Shown: positions 35,437 through 44,777, numbered from the stretch's first letter. The stretch: 64,000 bases of DNA from an uncultured Phocaeicola sp. (GCA_947581855.1 CANPVZ010000009.1:62001-126000); one strand, 5' to 3'. Translations and numbers: made by a program. Notes: generated by a model from the sequence alone, not told the origin.

Positions 35437-37110
35437 ATGAAAAAAACAACATTCGTAATTGCTCTTTGTACGTTGCTTGGCATGCCAAGTCTTAATGCAC
35501 AAGAGAACTATGTCTCTAAAGTTTGGGTAGCCGACCAAGGAAACGGCACTTATAAGAATCCGGTATTGTATGCTGATTATTCTGACCCGGATGTATGTCG
35601 TGTAGGAGATGATTATTACCTCACTTCATCTAGCTTCAATTGTATTCCGGGCCTTCAGATTCTACATTCCAAAGATTTGGTAAATTGGAGCTTCGTAGGA
35701 GCTGCTCTTCCTTACGCCGTTCCGCCGGTAAACGACGAACGACCGGAACATGGAAATCGGGTATGGGCTCCAAGTATCCGCCATCACAACGGAGAGTTCT
35801 ATATCTTTTGGGGTGACCCGGATCAAGGCGCGTTCATGACCAAAGCCGCTAAAGCGGAAGGGCCTTGGAGTGAACCGGTATTAGTGAAACCCGGCAAAGG
35901 TATTATCGACACTTGCCCTTTATGGGATGAAGACGGGAAAGTATATATGGTACACGCTTATGCCGGCAGCCGTGCCGGACTGAAAAGCGTTATTGCCATC
36001 TGTGAACTGAATAAGGAAGCATCGAAAGCCATCACTCCCTCACGCATTGTATTCGACGGGCATGAAGCGCACCAGACATGCGAAGGGCCCAAATTCTATA
36101 AACACAATGGTTACTATTATATCTTCCATCCGGCAGGAGGTGTACCTACGGGCTGGCAAGTAGTGCTCCGTGCGAAAAACGTTTATGGCCCTTATGAATG
36201 GAAAACAGTATTGGCACAAGGTAAATCGCCGATTAACGGTCCTCACCAGGGTGGATGGGTTGACACTCCTACGGGGGAAAATTGGTTCATGCACTTTCAG
36301 GATGTAGGCGCATACGGTCGTTTGGTACATTTGCAACCAATGAAATGGGTAAACGACTGGCCTGTTATCGGAATAGACAAAGATGGCGACGGATGTGGTG
36401 ACCCTGTACTAACATATAGAAAACCGAATGTGGGCAAAACGTATCCCATCTGCACCCCCAAAGAAAGTGACGAGTTCGATGGATACACTCTCGGACTGCA
36501 ATGGCAGTGGCATGCTAACATGAATGAAAAGTGGTACTACTGTGCCGGCGACCAAGGCATTCTCCGCCTTTACTCCTATCCGGTTCCCGATGATTACAAA
36601 AGCCTTTGGGACGTATCTAACTTGTTACTGCAAAAAACCACAGCACCTAGTCAGACTATAAATACAAAACTTACCTTCAAACCTGCCGGAAAATATCAGG
36701 GAGAACGTACCGGACTGGTAGTGATGGGAATGGATTATGCGGCGCTGGTTATGGAGAATACTAAAGAAGGTCTTATTCTTTCGCAAGTGGAATGCAAGAA
36801 AGCGGACAAGGGCGGAAAAGAAACCGTCCACGCTACCCTTCCGTTACAAGATAAGACGATCTATCTGAAAGCCAAAATCTACAACACAAATAAAAAGATT
36901 AAAGGTAGCGAAGGCGGTCACGATCAAGTAGTGATGTGCGATTTCAGTTACAGTCTTGACGGTAAGAAATACCAATCATTCGGCAAGCCATTCCAAGTAC
37001 GGGAAGGTAAATGGATCGGAGCCAAGACCGGTCTATTCTGCACCCGTCCTGCTATTGTAATCAACGATGGCGGCTGGACGGATGTAGACTGGTATCGAAT
37101 AGAAAAATAA
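35437..37110 (+). CDS. GH43 family glycoside hydrolase (beta-xylosidase/alpha-L-arabinofuranosidase type)
   Basis: The 557-aa secreted protein has a signal peptide (to about residue 22) and a five-bladed propeller. The three GH43 acidic residues are seen: the Asp in DYSDPDVCRVGDDYYL, the Asp in IDTCPLWDEDGKVY and the Glu in QTCEGPKFYKHNGYYY. A C-terminal beta-sandwich domain begins near residue 345 (ESDEFDGYTLGLQWQWHAN), as in subfamilies such as GH43_12. It probably removes arabinose or xylose from pectin or arabinoxylan. Released arabinose would feed the ara operon of this window. Confidence 0.92.
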   Translation: MKKTTFVIALCTLLGMPSLNAQENYVSKVWVADQGNGTYKNPVLYADYSDPDVCRVGDDYYLTSSSFNCIPGLQILHSKDLVNWSFVGAALPYAVPPVNDERPEHGNRVWAPSIRHHNGEFYIFWGDPDQGAFMTKAAKAEGPWSEPVLVKPGKGIIDTCPLWDEDGKVYMVHAYAGSRAGLKSVIAICELNKEASKAITPSRIVFDGHEAHQTCEGPKFYKHNGYYYIFHPAGGVPTGWQVVLRAKNVYGPYEWKTVLAQGKSPINGPHQGGWVDTPTGENWFMHFQDVGAYGRLVHLQPMKWVNDWPVIGIDKDGDGCGDPVLTYRKPNVGKTYPICTPKESDEFDGYTLGLQWQWHANMNEKWYYCAGDQGILRLYSYPVPDDYKSLWDVSNLLLQKTTAPSQTINTKLTFKPAGKYQGERTGLVVMGMDYAALVMENTKEGLILSQVECKKADKGGKETVHATLPLQDKTIYLKAKIYNTNKKIKGSEGGHDQVVMCDFSYSLDGKKYQSFGKPFQVREGKWIGAKTGLFCTRPAIVINDGGWTDVDWYRIEK

Positions 37111-37404
37111 ATGAGCATCGGAGACCAACAGTGTCAGTATGGATTTTCACGGAAACTGTACAAGAATCAATATTGAGGCTCAATAATCTTACAGATTAAA
37201 ATATTGCTAGAAATAATCTCTTTATTTTAGCTTTTTACCCTAACAATGGTAGGCTAGAATGAAGAGATTATTATATCTCTACTATTTTAGTTTCACAAAA
37301 TTCCATTCTTATAGAGCTTAAATAGGAATATATCCTTTCTCTATCACCTATGCAGAACTTAATTCAATGATGTATCAGAAATAAAGTTGTTACAATTTTA
37401 TACC

Positions 37405-37424
37405 GGGGGGGGAAACTATTTTTG
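37405..37424 (+). promoter_or_regulatory. G8 tract next to a -7 box
   Basis: Eight G (37405-37412) are followed by AAAC and an exact -7 box TATTTTTG (37417-37424). The tract lies where a promoter spacer would be. A TTG at 37387-37389 is 27 bp from the -7 box, so the present spacing is too long. The surrounding 37111-37667 stretch holds no gene. Confidence 0.4.
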
Positions 37425-37637
37425 CCTTTCATTCAAACAAACCAAATAAAACTCTTATCAGTACCTACAAGGTACCTATTTCATAACATTACTACTTATT
37501 CTTTCCAACATTATTAGTTATTCAAATAACTTTATTAGTTTTTCATCTTCACTTTATTAGTAACGAAAAGTGTTTCTATAAGCTATAAAATATCTCAGTA
37601 TCCAATATGAAAGAAAGAACTTCTCGACAAAAAACAT

Positions 37638-37645
37638 TACCTTTG
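37638..37645 (+). promoter_or_regulatory. gph -7 box
   Basis: TACCTTTG is an exact match to TAnnTTTG, 22 bp before the gph start. No clear -33 box is visible. Confidence 0.45.
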
Positions 37646-37667
37646 CATCGGATAAAACGGTAAAAAG

Positions 37668-38321
37668 ATGAAGAAACTTGTTATTTTCGATTTAGACGGT
37701 ACACTATTGAATACCATTGCCGACTTAGCAATCAGTACCAATCACGCTCTCGCACAATTCGGCTATCCCGTCCACGATGTTCCCGCATATAACTATTTTG
37801 TAGGAAACGGTATCAACAAATTATTCGAAAGAGCATTGCCGGAAGAAGAACGTACCGAAGAAAATATCATAAAAATACGTTCCGTATTTGTTCCCTATTA
37901 CAACGCACACAATGCAGATTATAGCAGTCCTTATCCCGGTATCCCAGAACTTCTTTCCACATTACAGAAAAAAGGCATTGCCATAGCTGTTGCCTCCAAC
38001 AAATATCAAGAAGCTACAGAAAAACTCATCCGCCACTATTTCCCGGACATTTGCTTCATAGCCGTACTGGGACAACGGGAAAACATTCCGGTAAAACCCG
38101 ATCCTACTATCCTCTATGATATTCTTACCCTCAGCGGCATAAAAAAAGAAGACGCACTTTACGTAGGAGACTCCAACGTAGACATGCAAACCGCCCATAA
38201 TGCTCAGATGGAAGTTGCCGGCGTAGCATGGGGTTTCCGTCCGGTCAGCGAATTAGAGATATATCATCCTCACCATATCATATACAAAGCAGAAGAAATA
38301 GTTGCGTTAACCGAAAGATGA
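37668..38321 (+). CDS. gph: HAD-family phosphoglycolate phosphatase
   Basis: The 217-aa protein has the haloacid dehalogenase motifs: FDLDGTLLNT (nucleophile and acid Asp), VASNK (Thr/Ser motif II), the Lys in PVKPDP and the metal-binding YVGDSNVDMQTA. An alpha-helical cap lies between motifs I and II. It most resembles Gph, which removes phosphate from 2-phosphoglycolate, but HAD substrates are hard to predict from sequence alone. It is a single gene with its own promoter. Confidence 0.85.
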   Translation: MKKLVIFDLDGTLLNTIADLAISTNHALAQFGYPVHDVPAYNYFVGNGINKLFERALPEEERTEENIIKIRSVFVPYYNAHNADYSSPYPGIPELLSTLQKKGIAIAVASNKYQEATEKLIRHYFPDICFIAVLGQRENIPVKPDPTILYDILTLSGIKKEDALYVGDSNVDMQTAHNAQMEVAGVAWGFRPVSELEIYHPHHIIYKAEEIVALTER

Positions 38322-38485
38322 AAGTCTGAACTTATTAAGCCAGACGTTGAAAACCAAGAGATAAAAAAATATCGCAACAAGTTGCCTAAATAAAGGAAAT
38401 AATAAACCACAGTAAAACATTCATTTAAATGAAATCAGGCGGAACATCTCTATCGAACACAAAGTAAAAAGAATCCGGTCTTTAA

Positions 38486-38800
38486 TGAAGAAAAAAGTAG
38501 AGAGGTTACTTTTTATACCGTGAAGAACCTTACCTCGTGCAAGAAATAACGAAGCCAAGCAAATCATTACTTTCGGATACATCAAACAAAAAAATTGCCT
38601 TTAGTAGAAGGAGCGTAGAGAAATTCCTTCCTTTTACCGTGAAGAACGCTGCCTCATACAAGAAATAACGAAGCCAAGCAAATCATTACTTTCGGATACA
38701 TCAAAAAAAAAAATTGCCTTTAGTGGAAGGAGCGTAGAGAAATTCCTTCCTTTTACCGTAAAGAACATTACCTCATACAAGAAATAGCAAAGTCAAGCGC
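38486..38800. repeat. 119-bp tandem repeat array, non-coding
   Basis: Two full copies (38521-38639 and 38640-38758) are nearly identical. A partial copy stands on each side (about 38486-38520 and 38759-38800). Each unit contains TGAAGAAC, ACGAAGCCAAGCAAATCATT and GGAGCGTAGAGAAATTCC, and can form a GGAAGGA/TCCTTCC hairpin. No frame of useful length crosses the array. The repeats are directly adjacent without unique spacers, so it is not a CRISPR. Confidence 0.75.
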
Positions 38801-38897
38801 ATTTGATAATGTTCAGGTAAAAGAAAAATTTAGCTCCAGAACGTAGCGGACACTTTTTAAAAGGTTCTATCTTTCTTTTGTGTATACAAAACACTGC

Positions 38898-39089
38898 TGT
38901 CCCGTTAAAAGATTCACCTATTATTGTATGTAATTAATAATCTGTCGATTATAGGCATGTTTTGAATAAACGGATTTGAATTTATATTCTCTATGAAATT
39001 CGTTAGATAATAAATTCTGCCGCTTGTATATTCACACTTTATTATTGTACTTCAACAAAAAAATAGGGGTCTTAAAATTTAACGGGACA
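38898..39089. mobile_element. Second MITE-like element with TGTCCCGTTAAA ends
   Basis: TGTCCCGTTAAA at 38898 is repeated inverted at the right end (TTTAACGGGACA, to 39089), bounding 192 AT-rich bp with no ORF. TGTATACAAAA occurs just outside both ends but not directly adjacent, so a target duplication is unproven. Probably an IS relic or non-autonomous element. Confidence 0.5.
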
Positions 39090-39116
39090 CTCATGTATAC
39101 AAAAGAAAACGAACAA

Positions 39117-40025
39117 TTACCGTAACACCTCCCCCAGCCACTCTTCAGCCAACTCAGTCCAATGATTGGTTGTCCCGGGATTATTTCTCAAAGCAATACT
39201 ATGTCCCCCTTCCGGAAATATATGCAACGTACTCTTAGCCACATTCTTCTCTTTCAATGCCTTGAAATATGCCAAACTATTTAAGCAGGAAACCGAACGA
39301 TCGTTTAAAGCATGCACTACAAAAGCGGGAGGAGTTTGAGATGTTACCCTTGTATCACAAGAAAACATCACGCACAATTCCGGCGAATCATACTTTCCCA
39401 ACAAATTTTCACGACTTCCCTTATGGGCAATTTCTCCCATCGAAATCACCGGCGATATCAGAATTGTAAAATTGGGAGTAAAAGAGACTTCATCCAACTC
39501 ATCCCCTACACGACTCCAATCTTCTGTAAAAGTAGAAACGCACGCCGACAAATGAGCTCCTGCCGAACATCCCATCACACCAATTTTCTCCTTTTCTATA
39601 CCCCATTGCTCCGCATGAGCACGTATGTAACGAATAGCTCGCTGCGCATCTTGCAAAGGAGCTTGATAACTCACTTTCACATCCGGAGATTGCGGTAAGC
39701 GGTGATTCAGCACAAAAGCGGTGATACCTATCGTATTGAACCATTTGGCCAACTGAAAACCGCTTATCTGGTAAGCCAACCGAGCATATCCGCCTCCGGG
39801 AATAATCACTACGGCAGCACCTTTATTCTCGGTCTTGGAAGGTTCAAACACATAGAAACCCGGAGTACCTACTTGATAAACGCGCTCGTTGGCAATACTA
39901 TCGTGCAATGCCAAACCTTTGCTATTAGGCATCTTCCCCTTCTCCCAAATAGGCAGAAACTGTTGTGCTCGTAACGAATAAATAAAAAACGATAAAACAA
40001 ATAAAACAGCCAAATTCTTTTTCAT
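39117..40025 (-). CDS. Secreted alpha/beta-hydrolase, acetyl-esterase/lipase-like
   Basis: From ATG at 40025 the protein is 302 aa with a signal peptide (MKKNLAVLFVLSFFIYSLRA). The oxyanion motif is IPGGGYARLAY, the nucleophile elbow is GVMGCSAGAHLSA, and the later acid and His lie in VVHALNDRSV and FPEGGHSIAL. These are marks of the hormone-sensitive-lipase-like esterases (Abhydrolase_3) often used to remove acetyl groups from plant polysaccharides. Nearness to GH28 and GH43 genes fits that role. A GTG four codons upstream is the alternative start. Confidence 0.87.
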   Translation of the reverse strand: MKKNLAVLFVLSFFIYSLRAQQFLPIWEKGKMPNSKGLALHDSIANERVYQVGTPGFYVFEPSKTENKGAAVVIIPGGGYARLAYQISGFQLAKWFNTIGITAFVLNHRLPQSPDVKVSYQAPLQDAQRAIRYIRAHAEQWGIEKEKIGVMGCSAGAHLSACVSTFTEDWSRVGDELDEVSFTPNFTILISPVISMGEIAHKGSRENLLGKYDSPELCVMFSCDTRVTSQTPPAFVVHALNDRSVSCLNSLAYFKALKEKNVAKSTLHIFPEGGHSIALRNNPGTTNHWTELAEEWLGEVLR

Positions 40026-40111
40026 ATCTTTATACACGGATTAATTTTTTTCTACCAACGTAAACTTTTATTCTATAATTCCTTCTAATTGACATAAAGG
40101 AATATTCGTCC

Positions 40112-41182
40112 TTATAACATACTAAAATATTTGATTCCTTTCATATAATAACTCCACAAAATACTGGCGGGCTTCTGCTCCGGGATCTGTTTTACCTGTA
40201 CATACGACCATACATTCTTTCGGGCTTCCCGACAATATGAATGCATACGCCAAAAATCCCACCGTGCTTTCAATACAGCTTTTGCATCAGGAACATGACC
40301 TTTAAAAAGAAAAGTCAAGACCGCTACATAATCCAACAGAGCCCGTAGACAAAGAATAAATACTAGCTGATTCGAAGGCAAATTCTTATATAGCATAAAC
40401 AAATTATTGCGAAAATTCAGATAGGTTTTACGTGGATTTTCTTTATGTAAAGTCCCTCCACCCACATGATACACTTTGCTTTGGGGCACACAAACAATTT
40501 GTCGTCCGGCGTGACGGAGACGCCAGCAAAAGTCGATTTCTTCCATATGGGCAAAGAATGTCCCGTCTAATCCTCCGTATGCCCAATAATCATCCGAACG
40601 TACCATAAAAGCCGCACCGGTCGCCCAAAAGACAGGTACTATAGCATCATATTGTCCCTTATCTTCTTCTACAGTATCAAAAATACGTCCTCTACAATAC
40701 GGATACCCTAATTTATCCAAATATCCTCCACACGCACCAGCATATTCAAATTGATCTTTGTGATGCCAACTCAATAATTTAGGCTGGCAAGCAGCAACTT
40801 CCGGATGTGCGTCCATATATTCCAATAATGGGTCAAGCCAATTTTCGGTAACTTCTACATCTGAATTCAACAATAAATAATAATCGGACTCTATTTTCGA
40901 CAATGCTTTATTATATCCTTGGGCAAAACCATAATTACGATTTAATCTGATTAACTGTACATAAGGAAATTCTTTTTCCAACAATTCACACGAAGCATCA
41001 GAAGAAGCATTATCCGCCACCCAAATACTGACCCCGTCCAGGTGGGAATATCGGCACACAGAAGGCAAAAACGAACGAAGTACCTTTTCACCATTCCAAT
41101 TTAAAATGACTACGGCCAGTCTGTCTCTTTTACAACCGAGTCTTCTTTCATTCCATTTAATATCCTCATATTTCTGTTTCAT
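40112..41182 (-). CDS. Glycosyltransferase family 2 (rhamnosyltransferase-like)
   Basis: The 356-aa protein has a GT-A fold: VVILNWNGEKVL at the nucleotide site, WVADNASSDASCELL, the metal-binding region YLLLNSDVEVTENW, and the acceptor-side FFAHMEEIDFCWRLRHAGR. The C-terminal part has a hydrophobic stretch (LVFILCLRALLDYVAVLTFL) that may associate with the membrane. It resembles rhamnosyltransferase-type GT2 enzymes of cell-surface polysaccharides. It lies between an esterase and mtaB, not in a polysaccharide operon. Confidence 0.88.
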   Translation of the reverse strand: MKQKYEDIKWNERRLGCKRDRLAVVILNWNGEKVLRSFLPSVCRYSHLDGVSIWVADNASSDASCELLEKEFPYVQLIRLNRNYGFAQGYNKALSKIESDYYLLLNSDVEVTENWLDPLLEYMDAHPEVAACQPKLLSWHHKDQFEYAGACGGYLDKLGYPYCRGRIFDTVEEDKGQYDAIVPVFWATGAAFMVRSDDYWAYGGLDGTFFAHMEEIDFCWRLRHAGRQIVCVPQSKVYHVGGGTLHKENPRKTYLNFRNNLFMLYKNLPSNQLVFILCLRALLDYVAVLTFLFKGHVPDAKAVLKARWDFWRMHSYCREARKNVWSYVQVKQIPEQKPASILWSYYMKGIKYFSML

Positions 41183-41301
41183 ATACCGATATTTACATCC
41201 TTCATATATCTATTTTCCATCATACGTAAAGACATCTATCCGTTCTGTTTCCTCTATGGAATTTTCAATGCCTATTAACTTTACCCCTCCAAAAAATAAT
41301 C

Positions 41302-42621
41302 TTATTGCATAATCACTCCTTTCAAAGCTGTTCCCTCCTCATTGAATTCACCTAATTTCACTTGTACTAAATGGTTATCCAATGAATGAGGAGCATACAC
41401 TTCCACACGTATGTAGTTATCCGTAAAACCGTGCATAAGAGCACCAGGTTTCGGTTTCTCCAATAGCACAGACTTTATCTGGCCTATATGACGGGTATAA
41501 AATGCATGTGTTTTCTCTTCCGAAAGAGCTAATAAACGTTGACTGCGAAGATGTTTCATCGCAGGTTTCACCACATAATCTATTTTTAAAGCTTGTGTAC
41601 CGGGACGTTCGGAATAACTAAAAACATGCAATTGAGTTACATCCAACTTATTTATAAATGAATACGCATTTTCAAAATATTCATCCCTTTCCCCTCGTGT
41701 ACCCACAATCACATCGACACCAATAAATGCGTCAGGAATGACGGAACGAATTTTCTCTATTTTCGATGCGAACAAAGCTGTATCGTATCTTCGACGCATT
41801 AATTTCAATACATCATCGGAACCAGACTGTAACGGAATATGGAAATGAGGCATAAAAGCACGCGAACAAGCAACATATTCAATAATCTCATCGGTTAGCA
41901 GATTCGGTTCTATAGAAGATATGCGATAACGCTCAATCCCCTCTACTTCATCCAAAGCCTTCACTAAATCAAAAAAAGTCTCACCGGTAGATTTACCGAA
42001 ATCTCCGATATTAACACCGGTTATTACTATTTCTTTACCACCTTCCTGTGCCGCCTGACGTGCCTGGGCTACAAGATCCGCTATTTTTCCGTTCCGGCTA
42101 CGTCCCCGCGCATAAGGAATTGTACAATAAGAACAAAAATAATCACAACCGTCCTGGACTTTCAAAAAATAACGTGTCCTGTCACCTCGTGAACAGGAAG
42201 GAATAAACGAACAGATATCCTTCATCGCCACTGTATGTGTCTCTCCCTTATCTTTTTTATGCAAATCTCCCAAAAATTGAAGTAGCTCTCCTTTTTGTTC
42301 AGCTCCCAATACTAAATCCACGCCCTCGATATCTGCAACCTGTCCGGGTTTTAACTGCGCATAACAACCGGTTACGATAACAAACGCACCCGGATGCTGT
42401 TTCACCAAACGATGAATAGCTTGCCTACATTTCTTATCCGCAGTCTCTGTTACAGAACAAGTATTCACCACACAAATATCTGCACATTCTCCTTTCCTAA
42501 CCGTACGGACCCCAACCTCTTGTAACATTCGTCCAATGGTAGAAGTCTCCGAAAAGTTCAATTTGCAACCTAAAGTATAATAAACGGCCTTTTTGTCTTG
42601 GAATATGGAAGTATCAATCAT
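41302..42621 (-). CDS. mtaB: tRNA (t6A37) methylthiotransferase
   Basis: The start MIDTSIFQDKKAVYYTLGCKLNFSE (ATG at 42621) gives 439 aa. Domains in order are the MTTase N-terminal iron-sulfur domain (GCKLNFSETSTI, CVVNTCSVTETADKKCRQ, VTGCYAQL), the radical SAM domain with CDYFCSYC, and a C-terminal TRAM domain (PGALMHGFTDNYIRVEVYA). It adds methylthio to t6A at position 37 of tRNAs. Eleven extra upstream codons in frame are not needed. A -7 box TAAATTTG lies at 42642-42649 on the minus strand. Confidence 0.93.
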   Translation of the reverse strand: MIDTSIFQDKKAVYYTLGCKLNFSETSTIGRMLQEVGVRTVRKGECADICVVNTCSVTETADKKCRQAIHRLVKQHPGAFVIVTGCYAQLKPGQVADIEGVDLVLGAEQKGELLQFLGDLHKKDKGETHTVAMKDICSFIPSCSRGDRTRYFLKVQDGCDYFCSYCTIPYARGRSRNGKIADLVAQARQAAQEGGKEIVITGVNIGDFGKSTGETFFDLVKALDEVEGIERYRISSIEPNLLTDEIIEYVACSRAFMPHFHIPLQSGSDDVLKLMRRRYDTALFASKIEKIRSVIPDAFIGVDVIVGTRGERDEYFENAYSFINKLDVTQLHVFSYSERPGTQALKIDYVVKPAMKHLRSQRLLALSEEKTHAFYTRHIGQIKSVLLEKPKPGALMHGFTDNYIRVEVYAPHSLDNHLVQVKLGEFNEEGTALKGVIMQ

Positions 42622-42641
42622 ATTTAGCTTTATTTTGACCG

Positions 42642-42649
42642 CAAATTTA
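42642..42649 (-). promoter_or_regulatory. mtaB -7 box
   Basis: TAAATTTG on the minus strand is an exact consensus match 20 bp before the chosen mtaB start. It supports that start over the longer frame. Confidence 0.4.
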
Positions 42650-42818
42650 CGCATTAATCTCTATATTTGAGGGTATTTAAAACTTTTATTATAGGCCATC
42701 TTGATAATGTCCCTAAAAAGTGTATTCCAAACACTTTAAGAATGAGATGGTTATAAAACCTTCGAAAAAAAATCGAAAAAAAAGTGGTATTTAAAGTACA
42801 ACCTATTGAAAAAGTACA

Positions 42819-42826
42819 TACCTTTG
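42819..42826 (+). promoter_or_regulatory. -7 box of the small lipoprotein gene
   Basis: TACCTTTG matches the consensus exactly, 51 bp before the ATG. No clear -33 box is visible. Confidence 0.45.
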
Positions 42827-42877
42827 CAACGTTTTAATAAGCAAATGATTGTTTTATAGATTTAAAAAGCAAAGAAA

Positions 42878-43072
42878 ATGAAAACATTAGTATTCTCATT
42901 CGTAGCATTTGCAGCTGTTTCTTTGGCATCATGCGGAAACAAAGCTGCTAACAATGGAGAAGTTGCTGACACAACAGCTGTAGAAGTTGTAGAAGAAGCT
43001 GCTGAAGTTGTTGTAGACACTGTAGCTGTTGCTGCTGATACAGTTGCTGTAGACTCTGTTGTTGCTGAATAA
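42878..43072 (+). CDS. Small acidic lipoprotein of low complexity
   Basis: The 64-aa precursor has a signal peptide with lipobox LASC (cysteine near residue 19) and a mature chain of about 46 residues made almost wholly of Ala, Val, Asp, Glu and Thr, with the repeated phrase DTVAVAADTVAVDSV. Codons are strongly biased to GCT, GTT and GAC/GAA. An exact -7 box and a perfect terminator bracket the gene. These signs suggest a short, highly expressed mRNA. No function is known to me. Confidence 0.8.
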   Translation: MKTLVFSFVAFAAVSLASCGNKAANNGEVADTTAVEVVEEAAEVVVDTVAVAADTVAVDSVVAE

Positions 43073-43092
43073 TTGAACAACTGAAAGAAATT

Positions 43093-43127
43093 AAAGATCT
43101 GTTATGCTAAGCGTAACAGATCTTTTT
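43093..43127 (+). terminator. Terminator of the small lipoprotein gene
   Basis: AAAGATCTGTTA and TAACAGATCTTT pair perfectly (12 bp) around a 9-nt loop and end in a T-run. The following 450 bp to the rplI terminator show nothing recognisable. Confidence 0.85.
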
Positions 43128-43581
43128 TATTAGTACTCACATCTAAATACTAATATATTGCAAACAAAAACTTCCTGACTGAAACGAATTAGAGAAGTTA
43201 AAGAAAACAGTCCCGTAAGTATATGACAAAGTATAATACTCTACTCAGATAATAAACAGAACAAAACATAATATCCAACTGCACAACCACGAAATCCCAT
43301 TCACTAAAAGTCTAGACTCTGATAATAAGTGGAATAAAGAGCTATATTCACAAATTAAACCAAAGAAGTTATTCATTAAAAGTTTTTACTCCAGTAAAAA
43401 AGTAGACAGAATCCAGAATTCGTTTACGTAGTTATCCAGCTACTTAAACTCTTAAGCAAATAAAGGCGCATAATGTAAACCCGCCAATTCACAATTATTC
43501 TTTAAAATCATAGCACTAAAGATCAATCAGCACCAACGGAGCGGAACATTAGCCTTAAAAATCAGTACCGCACTATTACAA

Positions 43582-43619
43582 AAAAAGAGTCGGATCCATG
43601 AGAGAAACCGACTCTTTTT
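43582..43619 (-). terminator. Terminator of the rpsF-rpsR-rplI operon
   Basis: AAAAAGAGTCGG and CCGACTCTTTTT form a perfect 12-bp stem that would terminate in either direction. It is about 30 bp downstream of rplI. Confidence 0.8.
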
Positions 43620-43647
43620 ATATCAATAAAAACTTATTTTATTAAGC

Positions 43648-44097
43648 TTAAGCCTCTTCAGCTACTACAGTGAAAGGAATTTCAACCGAAATCTCTTTGT
43701 GAAGTTTCACAACAGCTTTGTAAGAACCAACTTCCTTCACTGCATCTTTCACAACGATAATCTTTCTGTCAATCTTATGACCTAATTTTTCTAGCTCTTC
43801 AGCAATCTGTATATTACCTACAGAACCGAAAATCGTACCTGTTGAGCTAACTTTAGTAGCAATCGTTAAAGATACATTGGCTAATTTTGCCGCCAAGTCT
43901 TCTGCATCTTTTTTAATTTTCTCAAGCTTGTGAGCACGTTGTTTCAATTCCTCTGCCAACATCTTCTTTGCAGCCGGAGATGCGATAATCGCTTTACCGG
44001 TAGGAATGAGATAATTACGGCCATAACCTGATTTCACAGTTACAATATCATTCTTGTAACCTAAGTTCGCTATATCTTCTTTCAATATAATTTCCAT
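43648..44097 (-). CDS. rplI: 50S ribosomal protein L9
   Basis: At 149 aa it is the length of E. coli L9. The N-terminal RNA-binding domain [32 protein letters not shown] is the family signature region. A long charged helix follows ([21 protein letters not shown]) and then the C-terminal domain. It binds 23S rRNA near the L1 stalk. The start is preceded by AAGGAGGA, an unusually strong ribosome binding site for this genome. Last gene of a three-gene ribosomal operon. Confidence 0.97.
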   Translation of the reverse strand: MEIILKEDIANLGYKNDIVTVKSGYGRNYLIPTGKAIIASPAAKKMLAEELKQRAHKLEKIKKDAEDLAAKLANVSLTIATKVSSTGTIFGSVGNIQIAEELEKLGHKIDRKIIVVKDAVKEVGSYKAVVKLHKEISVEIPFTVVAEEA

Positions 44098-44115
44098 ACA
44101 AATTCCTCCTTCTTT

Positions 44116-44385
44116 TTATTTCATCATATCAGTTACAAATGGAAGCAATGCCAAGTGACGAGCTCTTTTCACTGCTTGAGCAACTTTACGTTGGAACTTC
44201 AAAGAAGTACCAGTAATACGACGAGGAAGAATTTTACCTTGCTCGTTTAAAAATTTCTTCAAGAATTCAGGATCTTTGTAATCAATATACTTAATACCAC
44301 TCTTTTTAAAACGACAGTATTTTTTCTTTTTAACATCTACTGAAGGTGGAGTTAGATATCTGATTTCCGATTGTTGTTGTACCAT
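44116..44385 (-). CDS. rpsR: 30S ribosomal protein S18
   Basis: The 89-aa protein carries the S18 core [25 protein letters not shown]-type region and [26 protein letters not shown]. It pairs with S6 on the 30S platform, and its gene follows rpsF by 2 bp. AAAGGAGGA lies just before its start, within the end of rpsF. Confidence 0.97.
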   Translation of the reverse strand: MVQQQSEIRYLTPPSVDVKKKKYCRFKKSGIKYIDYKDPEFLKKFLNEQGKILPRRITGTSLKFQRKVAQAVKRARHLALLPFVTDMMK

Positions 44386-44387
44386 AA

Positions 44388-44732
44388 TTAATCCTCCTTT
44401 TTAGCTGATTTAACATTTCTTCTCTTTGCAGCATACTCCATAGCGTATTTATCCATCTTAAAAGTTAAAAAACGGATTACACGCTCGTCACGACGGTAAT
44501 TTAATTCCAAAGTTTCAATGACTTCCGGATTAGCTTTAAACTCAATCAACTGATAAAATCCGGTTGATTTCTTCTGGATAGGATAACATAATTTCCTCAG
44601 GCCCCAATTTTCCTCATTGACAATCTCTGCCCCAGCCTCAGTCAGAATACCTCTGAATTTGTCTACCGCTTCCTTCATCTGAACATCAGACAAAACGGGA
44701 GTTAAAATGAAAACGGTTTCGTAATGATTCAT
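44388..44732 (-). CDS. rpsF: 30S ribosomal protein S6
   Basis: The 114-aa protein shows the S6 pattern [36 protein letters not shown] and [15 protein letters not shown]. It binds 16S rRNA with S18. First gene of the rpsF-rpsR-rplI operon, the order usual in Bacteroidetes, with no priB or ssb between. Its promoter is one of the best consensus matches in the window. Confidence 0.97.
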   Translation of the reverse strand: MNHYETVFILTPVLSDVQMKEAVDKFRGILTEAGAEIVNEENWGLRKLCYPIQKKSTGFYQLIEFKANPEVIETLELNYRRDERVIRFLTFKMDKYAMEYAAKRRNVKSAKKED

Positions 44733-44777
44733 ACTTAGTTAATTAATAATTAAATAATAAATTTTAAAATGCGACCG

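Noticed and set aside
38486-38800. CRISPR-like array
   Set aside because: The units are 119 bp long and directly adjacent, with no unique spacers and no cas genes in the window.
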